This document shows positions 8,027 to 15,195 of a stretch of 22,066 bases of DNA, in pieces. The DNA is from Chrysochromulina tobinii (taxonomy: Eukaryota; Haptophyta; Prymnesiales; Chrysochromulinaceae). Under the pieces are notes generated by a model. The model made no database searches and was not told where the DNA came from. It worked only from the letters and a program-made list of their open reading frames with translations. Location of the stretch: contig JWZX01001139.1 of assembly GCA_001275005.1 (NCBI GenBank), forward strand, positions 1 through 22,066, given 5' to 3'. The position numbers were made by a program, and so were the translations under genes. Every line of letters begins with the position of its first letter. Position 1 is the stretch's first letter.

Positions 8027-9517
8027 ATGCAAGTGGGGCTTCTCTTCCTCGCCGGACTCGCCGCGACGGGTCACTACGCTTGCGATCGCGACCTTGTCAC
8101 CATAGAAGGCATCGCAGCCGCAGCGAAGAGCAGCCTCTCAGACCGCTACACGGTCTACAGCGGTTCGCTCGTAGCTGTGCCAACCTCCACAGGCGGCGCA
8201 GTCAATCCATCCTCACGATATTTTTCGGTACATGTGGACCGGGCGAGCTTCCCCGACGGCCTGTGCGCGCTCGTCGACAAAGTGGCTCAGGGAAACTGCG
8301 TCCAGCACCCAGCGCTGTGCAATGTGAGCCTTTGCAACGCCGCTTACACTCTTGCGCCGACGGACGCACTCGTGTGGCTCGGTTGCACCCCACCACCGTC
8401 CATCTACTTCAGCTGGCAGAGCTACGTGCTCATCCGACTGCGTCCAAAGGCATTCGTTCCGTGGGCAGAGTATGGCGACACGCTCAATCACGTGGTGCTC
8501 AACACGTCGGCGCGTCGACCGTGGAATAGCACCTCCGCCATCATCGTGAGTGCCGACGTGCGCACAATCCAGCAGACGAGCGCCGCTCTTGTGGCCGCCG
8601 GCCTTGAGTCGTCGGCGCACAATTTCGACGTGATCAATGCCTCGCTGCTGCATCTGGAGCGTCCGCACGTGCCGGGCCTCGTCGACCGGCCCGATTTTCT
8701 TCAGACGTTCGTGCGCGTCGCTGAGCCCGCCTCCGCCGAGCAGCTCACCGAGTACCTCAACGTCAGCTGGCCGGTACTGCTGCTTCGTGCCCGAGAGGAG
8801 GCTGCCTTTGAGCAGCACGCCGTTCCTCCGCTGCGGAATCTCAAGACGGGCGTCAATGAGTCGGCGCTCGCGCCGCCGCTTGCGCAGCTCAGAGAGGCCG
8901 TGCTCGCCCACTATGGCGCGCGTAACCGCTCCCTGCTGAGTGCGGAGCCGGTGCAGCAATACCATCTGGACGCTGACCTGAGCGACGACCTGCGATGCCT
9001 CGTCGACCCGTCGTTTGATCCGGAGCCACTGCCCCTCGACCCGAACGCGACGACGAACCGAACAGGCTGCGGCGCCGCGACGCGCGACTGCCTCTACACC
9101 GGGGTCATGGCGCCGTCGACTTTGTTCCTCACCTCAGGGCGCGTGCTCGTGCTCCTGGGCGTCAACCATCGGCGCACCCGCAAGAGCGCCTACGGCAACC
9201 TGATGCTCTCGGCGTACGTCGGCGCCAAGTTCACAGACTACAAGTACTCGGTCACCATCAACGAGACTGACATGCAAGGCTCAGCACACCAGTACGTGCC
9301 CGAGCTCCCGGATGATGTGACCCAGAACCTCTTCGCCGTCAGCTTTGCACGCGACTGCTCGGAGCTGGGCGTCAGCGCGTGCAAGGTGGTGGGCGAGGCG
9401 GTCATCGGCTCGAGCGAGCGCCTCGCAGTGCTCGGGCGCGATTACCTCGACGTGCTCTCGGCCGCACACCCCGACTTTGGTGAGATGGAGCCCTCGCAGC
9501 TGTTGATACTGGGGTAG
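8027..9517 (+). CDS. Secreted protein of unknown function
   Basis: Intronless, 496 residues from ATG 8027. The in-frame GTG at 8012 is less likely in a eukaryote. Residues 1-18 (MQVGLLFLAGLAATGHYA) form a signal peptide. The mature part has many N-x-S/T sites (for example NVS, NTS, NAS, NATTNRT) and paired Cys residues, including a cluster around residues 85-105 (GNCVQHPALCNVSLCNAA), consistent with a secretory-pathway glycoprotein. I see no transmembrane anchor at the C-terminus, which ends SQLLILG. I recognise no enzyme motif and do not assign a family. The open frame, codon bias and absence of low complexity make it a convincing real gene. Confidence 0.8.
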   Translation: MQVGLLFLAGLAATGHYACDRDLVTIEGIAAAAKSSLSDRYTVYSGSLVAVPTSTGGAVNPSSRYFSVHVDRASFPDGLCALVDKVAQGNCVQHPALCNVSLCNAAYTLAPTDALVWLGCTPPPSIYFSWQSYVLIRLRPKAFVPWAEYGDTLNHVVLNTSARRPWNSTSAIIVSADVRTIQQTSAALVAAGLESSAHNFDVINASLLHLERPHVPGLVDRPDFLQTFVRVAEPASAEQLTEYLNVSWPVLLLRAREEAAFEQHAVPPLRNLKTGVNESALAPPLAQLREAVLAHYGARNRSLLSAEPVQQYHLDADLSDDLRCLVDPSFDPEPLPLDPNATTNRTGCGAATRDCLYTGVMAPSTLFLTSGRVLVLLGVNHRRTRKSAYGNLMLSAYVGAKFTDYKYSVTINETDMQGSAHQYVPELPDDVTQNLFAVSFARDCSELGVSACKVVGEAVIGSSERLAVLGRDYLDVLSAAHPDFGEMEPSQLLILG

Positions 9518-9814
9518 AACTTGCGCGAGTAGTTTGTGCTTACCGGGCTGGCCTCGCCTGTTGGCCAGGGGGCGCTGGAGGCTCAACGTAACGTTACAAA
9601 ACGTTAACAATCTCCCTACCAAATCCAATCTGATCGTAACACGCCAACACAATGACAATCGAAATTCTATTTCCAATTTCGCGCCGGGGCCGGGGAGAAG
9701 GTAGCCGACGCGAGCCGCTGGCCCGTCCGGCTAGCCGGCCCCCACAAGCAACAGTACAGCGTATGCACGTCCACACGGTTGGAGTTGCACGACCGCATCC
9801 ACTGTGGCCAACCG
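9518..9814. other. Convergent intergenic region with two perfect palindromes
   Basis: 297 bp between two 3' ends. It contains GTAACGTTAC at 9588-9597 and CCGGCTAGCCGG at 9727-9738, both perfect. They may be 3'-UTR hairpins or chance. No gene is visible. Confidence 0.5.
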
Positions 9815-11230
9815 CTATTCACTTCGACTTGTTGAGCAGCCCGGCTCTGCAATGGCTAGGAGTGGGAGGGCGGGCGCTCCTTCAGCACGGCGGCGACCGC
9901 CCTCGAGAGCTTCGCCTGCTCCCGGCGGGCCTGGATCGCACAAGATCGCCTCACTTCGCGCCCGCAGTGCCTCGAGATTCGCGAGCTCGCGAGGTGGCGG
10001 CGGCGCCGACGAGCCAAGCAGCTTGGAGACGACGCCGTGGCGTACAGCCCACTCTCGTGCGAGTAGCGAGACGCGGTGAGCGCTTCCCCAGGCGAGGATG
10101 ACGCCAGAGCCGCAGTGGCCGTAATTGTGCAGCGTGTCGAACCCAGTGTCGAACCCAGTGACCAGCCCGGGCTGCTCGTCAGTGTCGGCAGCAGGCTCGA
10201 TCTCTAAGCGGATGCCATCGCGCCGTCCTGGGCGTAACCCTGCCCACCGCCCGATCACCGGCGCATCGCGAAGGCAAGGGAAGCTATGGCGGCACTTTGT
10301 GAGGAGTTCCTCATGCATCTCATCGGTCGGTGTGGGGTCGTCGTTGCCGACTTGAGCAAGCCCAGCGACAGCCACGACGCCGTCTGCTTGAGGGACAACA
10401 TATGTGAGGCCGAAGGGCGAGTCGGAGTCGTCCATGACGTCTGTCACGTGTGGCGCCTGCAGGTATGCGAGCTGACCTTTGACTGGGAACATCGTCTTGT
10501 CTCCGAACACCGTTGACGAGCCGAGCCCAAGGCAATTGATGACCAGCAGCTGGCGGAGGCTGCGAGCTTCCATCGGCCCGTCGCCGACTCCTAGACCGAG
10601 CGCGGCTGCCACGCTGCCAATATCCTGGCGCGATCGGATCGTGTGCCCTAGATGGAGCTGAACGCCAGCATCGATGCAGGCCGACTGCAGCCACTCAAGG
10701 TAACGACGCATGTAGAGAATCGGCGCGCGATGCCAGTGGCCTCCGACAAGATCTCGACTGTACGCGGGCAATACCTCTGGTGTGAAGTCGGCAATCAGCT
10801 CGAGCCGAGACCACGGAGGGTCGGACGTATCGCTCGGTGGATGCCGCCAAGCGTAGCCGGACCGAAGAAGGCGGACACCTGTGGCGCTCTCGGCGCGTGC
10901 CAGCTCATTGAGGAAGACGCGTGAAGAGAGGGCCAGGCGGCATGCCAGCTCCTCCGGCAGCACATGGAAGGGAGGGTACTCCCAAATGGCACCAGCTCCA
11001 ATGGAGACTGTCTCGTCGTACCCATCTCTGGAAACTATGTGTGGCTCGAAGCCGTCAAGTGCAAGCATCAGCGCCGATGTCAGTCCGTTGACCCCTGCGC
11101 CGAGCACGAGCACTTTTAGGCGGTCGCGCTCTTCCGGTGAAGCCATGTGAGCAACCCTCGGGGCATTTGGGGCGCGAGGAATCGCTGGAGGCCTGTCGGG
11201 ACCCGATGCGCCAGAACTGGGGTCCCACAT
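9815..11230 (-). CDS. D-amino acid oxidase (DAAO/DASPO family), FAD-dependent
   Basis: Intronless, 471 residues from ATG 11230. The in-frame ATG at 11146 (MASPEERDRLKV) gives 443 residues and places the FAD site nearer the N-terminus, as in the family, so it is a serious alternative. Seen: the Rossmann dinucleotide motif VLVLGAGVNGLTSA (GxGxxG at 44-49), VINCLGLGS in the middle, WAGLRPGRRDGIRLE with the substrate-carboxylate Arg context, and the DAAO signature HNYGHCGSG at 368-376. Family enzymes oxidatively deaminate D-amino acids to 2-oxo acids, releasing ammonia and hydrogen peroxide, usually in peroxisomes. Oddities: a 12-bp tandem duplication repeats GFDT just before the signature, a Cys replaces the usual second Gly of the signature, and no SKL-type peroxisomal C-terminus is present (it ends TSRSE). 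Confidence 0.92.
   Translation of the reverse strand: MWDPSSGASGPDRPPAIPRAPNAPRVAHMASPEERDRLKVLVLGAGVNGLTSALMLALDGFEPHIVSRDGYDETVSIGAGAIWEYPPFHVLPEELACRLALSSRVFLNELARAESATGVRLLRSGYAWRHPPSDTSDPPWSRLELIADFTPEVLPAYSRDLVGGHWHRAPILYMRRYLEWLQSACIDAGVQLHLGHTIRSRQDIGSVAAALGLGVGDGPMEARSLRQLLVINCLGLGSSTVFGDKTMFPVKGQLAYLQAPHVTDVMDDSDSPFGLTYVVPQADGVVAVAGLAQVGNDDPTPTDEMHEELLTKCRHSFPCLRDAPVIGRWAGLRPGRRDGIRLEIEPAADTDEQPGLVTGFDTGFDTLHNYGHCGSGVILAWGSAHRVSLLAREWAVRHGVVSKLLGSSAPPPPRELANLEALRARSEAILCDPGPPGAGEALEGGRRRAEGAPALPLLAIAEPGCSTSRSE
10134..10157 (-). repeat. 12-bp tandem duplication inside the oxidase gene
   Basis: GTGTCGAACCCA occurs twice without mismatch (10134-10145 and 10146-10157). It is in frame and produces TGFDTGFDT at residues 358-366, directly before the conserved HNYGH segment. 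Confidence 0.95.
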
Positions 11231-11418
11231 GGACTCACAGATGCAGACACCCTTCTGGTTCTTTTGACTTCACTTGACTTGATTCCCACGACTCAGATGT
11301 TAGCGTTTCGTCAACAAGTCAACTACAAGTACCGTAACCCCAATGCATCCAAGGTCTGTCTACCGTGTCCGGCACCCGCGCGCCCTGCAGCGCCCGTACG
11401 GCGATACAGGTGAAATGA
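11231..11418. promoter_or_regulatory. Divergent intergenic region (188 bp) with TTGACTT motifs
   Basis: It lies between the oxidase start (minus) and the coiled-coil gene start (plus). At 11264-11283 it contains TTGACTTCACTTGACTTGAT, and at 11312-11323 AACAAGTCAACT on the opposite orientation. These are the same pentamer (TGACT/AGTCA) that builds the large hairpin at 18336-18412. The role is inferred. Confidence 0.45.
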
Positions 11419-12779
11419 ATGCAGGCACCGCCGACGCGTAGCGCCCGGCGGTGCGGCCTACCATCCGGATCCGACGTCTTCGCCAAGGCCGAGCGGGCGC
11501 GACAGGAGGCAGCCTGGAAGCGGAAGCTAAAGTGGGCGGAGAAGGCACACATCGAGACCATGCGCATGCTGCAGCAGGACGACATGGCCGACAGCGGCAT
11601 GTCGGCCGAGGAGTTCAATGCGGCCGTGGAGGCGCAGGCGTCGCCGTGGACCACCAACGGTAAGAAGAAGCCGCAACCGCCCTCGTCGCCGCGGCCGAAA
11701 TCCGCGCGGCCGGCCACGCCCACGACCACCACCGTCCAGATCCCGCCCAGACTGCTCGCGATCTGGGCATCCCGACCTGACTGCTACCGGCAAGGGTATC
11801 AGCAGGGCTACCAGAAGAGCTACGCGGAGTTCTCGCGAGAGGTCGAGCGCATCGAGCAGGCTCATGTGAGTGTGCATGGTGAGATGTCGTCCGAGCTGTT
11901 CAAGGAGCGCGAGGCGCAACGTGAGCTCCGCCAGACCCGCCAGACCTTTGCCACGCTACACCACTCGAAGGAGATGTCGGATATGTGCTACGAGTTGTCC
12001 AAGGAGCACGCGGCTCAGCGCGAGCTCAGCCAGAAGTTGGATCGCTGCACCGTGTGAAGTCGATGACGGACTTGGCGCTCCAGTCCGAGCGTCACGAGCA
12101 CGAGCGCACCCGCGCGCGACTCGACGCGGTCGAGAGGGTGGTACTGCAGGCAAACGAGCTCGCCAACCAGCTCGACCGTGAGCGCCAGATGCACGAGGCG
12201 ACTGCCCTTGATCTCGCGAACGTGCTCGCCCGCGAGCGTTCGGTGCACGACACGATGCGGCAGCAGCTCTCGCAGCAGCAGCTCGATCTGCAGAGCGCGG
12301 AGACACAGGCAGCACGCGAGTCCACGACGCAGCAGCGGCAGCTCAGCGAGCGGCTGGGCACGTGCGAGGCTGCGCTCGCGCGCCGTGACGAGCGGCTGGG
12401 CACGTGCGAGGCTGCACTCGCGCGCCGTGACGAGCGGCTGGGCACGTGCGAGGCTGCGCTCGCGCGCCGTGACGAGCGGCTCAACGAGCTTGAGCGAGCC
12501 AAGTACGAGCTCAGCTTGCAGCTTGACGTGGCGCAGCTGGCCCAGCGCGACGCCACCGCGCAGCTCGACACGGCGCTACTGACTCGACGCGAGCTTGAGA
12601 CACAACTTGAGGCGACGCAGCGGGGCGACATCGAAGCGATCGCCTCGCAGTTTGCGGCAGTCCGTCAGCGCAATAGCGAGCTGGAGGCAGAGCTCCGGCT
12701 CGCTACCAAAGAGCTCCAGGCAGCCCGTCAGCGCAACAGCATGCTGCTGCTGACTTCACAGCTCAAGCCAAAGAGGTAG
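11419..12779 (+). CDS. Coiled-coil protein, reading frame broken once near 12055 (frameshift or two ORFs)
   Basis: The first part, 11419-12057 (212 aa), ends in a TGA. The second, 12063-12779 from an ATG six bases later (238 aa), continues in the -1 frame. Both halves are the same kind of protein: charged heptad coiled coil rich in Glu, Arg and Gln, with AQRELRQ and AQRELSQ before the break and long LERAKYEL-type heptads after it. One indel would join them into a protein of roughly 450 residues. No plausible intron covers the break; the only GT-AG string there, GTGTGAAG, is 8 nt long. Possible causes are a sequencing or assembly indel, a recent null mutation, or a true two-ORF arrangement. 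The N-terminal part also has a Pro/Thr/Lys linker. I recognise no family. Cytoskeletal or structural use is only a guess. Confidence 0.6.
12348..12473 (+). repeat. Three 42-bp tandem repeats encoding RLGTCEAALARRDE
   Basis: Units at 12348-12389, 12390-12431 and 12432-12473 are nearly identical (one G/A difference in unit 2). Each adds 14 residues, two coiled-coil heptads, so copy number can change without breaking heptad phase. Confidence 0.97.
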
Positions 12780-13510
12780 GTCAGTACGTGCAGAGGTCCA
12801 CTGCCGTGCCGCAGGGGTCACCCTCTACCAGCGCCCTCTCCCGACACGCGATCTACCAAAGTTTTTATCTACGATCCGGCGCGCATGCCGGCGCGGCGAC
12901 GCCGATCGCGCCGCCAGGCCGGTGGCCGCGTATCACGGGCCGCAACGGGAGCTCGGCGTTTGAGATTGAGTGTGTCGAGACTCCGAGTGTCTGTGCCTGC
13001 GCGCTGTTGGAGCCGCTGTGGCGTGTGTGGACAACACGCAACTGCCGACGCTACTGTATACACTTAATGAGCCCCAGCACACAAACACCGACTCTGTCGT
13101 CAAGAATGGGATCGGTCCGCTGCTACACCGGCGCTAGCACGGCGCCTAGCAAGCCCAAATCAATAAGGACTTAAGGAGTGTTAGGAGTCGGTGTTGCGCC
13201 GCACGGCATGCGTCCGACCGCCGCAGTCACCCGCGCACCGTTCCGTGCTCTCCGCTGGAGGGCAGTGCCGCTCTATACGCACGACGTCTCCGTCTCTCTC
13301 TCATGATAGTTCCCCTCTCGCAACAAGCCCACGCGAGATGTGGGCACACGCCGTTCTGGGCACGCGAGTCTACAGCCCTACGCTCACTCAGGCAAGACGT
13401 TGACAAATCAATAAGTCATCATTCTAGAAGTCATTCGAGAGGAGGGCGTGATGATCATCGATGATGACCACTGATGATGACCATGGATGACCTCTTGATT
13501 AAGAAGTCGT
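12780..13510. other. Intergenic gap, 731 bp, no convincing gene
   Basis: The open frames here begin with non-ATG codons or show Arg-rich shadow composition, and none has a recognisable domain. The right part (13426-13529) carries a diverged 28-bp direct repeat around intron-like TGATGACCAC units, listed separately. This gap probably holds the 3' UTRs of the flanking convergent genes. Confidence 0.55.
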
Positions 13511-13529
13511 TCAAGAAGAGGACGTGATG
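13426..13529. repeat. Diverged 28-bp direct repeat (offset 76 bp) flanking TGATGACCAC units
   Basis: 13426-13453 and 13502-13529 match at 24 of 28 positions. The spacer 13454-13501 is TGATGACCACTGATGATGAC-like sequence related to the introns of this window. The right copy overlaps the 3' end of the minus-strand gene at 13511. The structure copies that of the introns, in plus-strand orientation. Confidence 0.8.
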
Positions 13530-14359
13530 GCATTCGGCCTGATAGGCGACAAAGGCGCCGCGTTCGGATCCGGATCTGCAGCTCCGCCCTCCTTGCCCTT
13601 CCCTCGGCGCGAGTTGCTCCGGCCACCTTTGCCACTTCCACGGCCGCCACCGTCCTTGCCAGGAGTGTCGTCGTCCGACTCGTGCGGCATCGAAGACTTC
13701 GCCTCTGCTCGAGATGGGGCAGAGCCGTCAGGGAGATCACGTGGGAGATCGTCCTCGCCTCTTCTGCCCCCACCATTGCCGCCGCCCTTGCCTCGCCCCT
13801 TGCCCTTGCGACTGTCGCCCTCCTCGCCGCCACGAGGACTCTCAGCCTCAACACGGCTCTCAGTCCCAGCACCGCCAGCGCCAGCGCCAGTATCAGCGCG
13901 GCTGCCACCCTTGCTGGCGCTGCGACCGCCAGCCTTGCTCCTGGCATCAGATTTCGCATCGCGGCTCTTGCCATCGGGGCTGGCGCTCGCGTTCTTGCCA
14001 TCGGGGCTCGCGCCAGGGCCGCCAGAGCTGTCATTGCCCCCCTTTCCACCAATCCCACCTCCGCCTTTGCCACCCAGCTTGCTTTTTGCTTTGCCTCTGC
14101 CACTTTCAGCTTTGTCCCCTTCGCTCCCCACAACTCTCTCGAGCAGGGTGAAATAGCTCTTCTCCAGTGCCGCAAGCTTCTCGCCCTGCGTGCTGGTGGT
14201 GGCTTTGAAGCTGTTGACAGCTTCGGTGACATCGTCAAGCTGACGATCAACCCGCCGAGAGCGCGAGGAGGCAAGCTTCATGGTAGCGAGCAGCTTCTGC
14301 AGGTCCGCAATGCTCTTCGCTCCTGTCGCCGTTGGCTGAGACTGCACCATGGCGGCCAT
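13511..14359 (-). CDS. Short coiled coil with Gly/Lys/Asp/Ser-rich tail, unknown function
   Basis: 282 residues from ATG 14359 (MAAMVQS). The frame stays open further upstream, but only to a GTG and with poor composition. Residues about 16-78 form a plausible coiled coil (SIADLQKLLATMKL ... LDDVTEAVNSF ... KLAALEKSYFTLLERVV). The rest is low-complexity, rich in Gly, Lys, Asp, Arg and Ser, with two SPDGK repeats, as in intrinsically disordered nucleic-acid- or mineral-binding proteins. Overlapping plus-strand frames of 210-244 residues (Pro/Ser/Leu- or Ala/Leu-rich) exist over the same DNA and cannot be fully excluded. I prefer this strand because only it shows a non-repetitive structured segment. 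The family is not recognised. Confidence 0.5.
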   Translation of the reverse strand: MAAMVQSQPTATGAKSIADLQKLLATMKLASSRSRRVDRQLDDVTEAVNSFKATTSTQGEKLAALEKSYFTLLERVVGSEGDKAESGRGKAKSKLGGKGGGGIGGKGGNDSSGGPGASPDGKNASASPDGKSRDAKSDARSKAGGRSASKGGSRADTGAGAGGAGTESRVEAESPRGGEEGDSRKGKGRGKGGGNGGGRRGEDDLPRDLPDGSAPSRAEAKSSMPHESDDDTPGKDGGGRGSGKGGRSNSRRGKGKEGGAADPDPNAAPLSPIRPNAITSSS

Positions 14360-15195
14360 GTCAACTCGTGTGCGGCGCGCGGTGGCGGCGCCGCCCGCGT
14401 CGTGGAGCGGCGGTAGCGTGGATACCTGTGCGCGATCGTCCGCTCTTCCCGGGAAGTGTGAAGTCAAGTGACTCGACTTGAAGTGTGAACGGAACGCGAC
14501 ACACGTGTCGTCGGTGGCGCCGGGGAGGCGCGTCTGGCGCGCGAGGTGGCGAAGGATGGTCATGAACGTAGCCGCGAGCGCGCCGGTCGCATGGGGTTGG
14601 AGCTTGGGGGTCGGCAAGATAAGCAAATACACTACGCGCCGCAACCAAACCATGAACCAAACGTCGTCGTCGATGCCACATGTACCGGATGAATCGATGC
14701 ATATTGCATCTGATGATGAAGATGTGCAAACGAATGATCTCTCTCTCGATAACGATATAGTGCGGATGAATGCGGAGGACGGGTGCACGGGTCCGAAACG
14801 CGAAAGGGCCTAAGGGGAGGAAGCTCCAGAACTCTCGCCTTGAACCAGCGTACCCGCCTTCGTGTCGTCGTATGACGCGGCGGCTCGAATGGCAAAGCCC
14901 AGTTACGACCCCGGCGCGGCCCTGAACAGCTACAACACAAACATGCGTGCGTACACCGCCGTCCTCCTTTACGCTTTCGTTTCCCTTTTGGGCCGATCTT
15001 TGGCCCCAGACCCAGTGTTATCGCTGGGCCGCTCGGCATCGCACCCCTCTGGCCCTCTGCTCTGCCGCTCACACGTCGCACTCTCATGGGCCCTATGCAG
15101 ACAAAGGCGCCGGTCACGCGAGGCGCCCGGGCGTCGTGGCATCATCATGGGCACCCTTGAGCCCTCCTCACGACGGCCGTCGCGTCGGCCAGTGC
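14360..15195. other. Intergenic gap, 836 bp, no supported gene
   Basis: It lies between the 3' end of aconitase and the start of the minus-strand coiled-coil gene. At 14462-14486 it carries AAGTCAAGTG and CGACTTGAAG, an imperfect inverted repeat of the TGACT/AGTCA motif. A less GC-rich patch lies at about 14620-14770, with the near-palindrome GATGCATATTGCATC at 14696-14710. The ORFs here start at non-ATG codons or are shadows of aconitase. Confidence 0.55.

Noticed and set aside
12788-13174. 128-aa plus-strand ORF in the 731-bp gap
   Set aside because: It begins at GTG, has no motif or heptad pattern, and its composition is like intergenic sequence.
13524-14416. Plus-strand ORFs (210 and 244 aa; Pro/Ser-Leu-rich and Ala-rich)
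   Set aside because: Low-complexity complements of the Gly/Lys/Asp-rich minus-strand gene. Kept as an alternative because both strands are repetitive and the nearby intron-like unit is plus-oriented.
14478-14813. 111-aa plus-strand ORF
   Set aside because: It begins at TTG, has no domain, and its coding character is weak.
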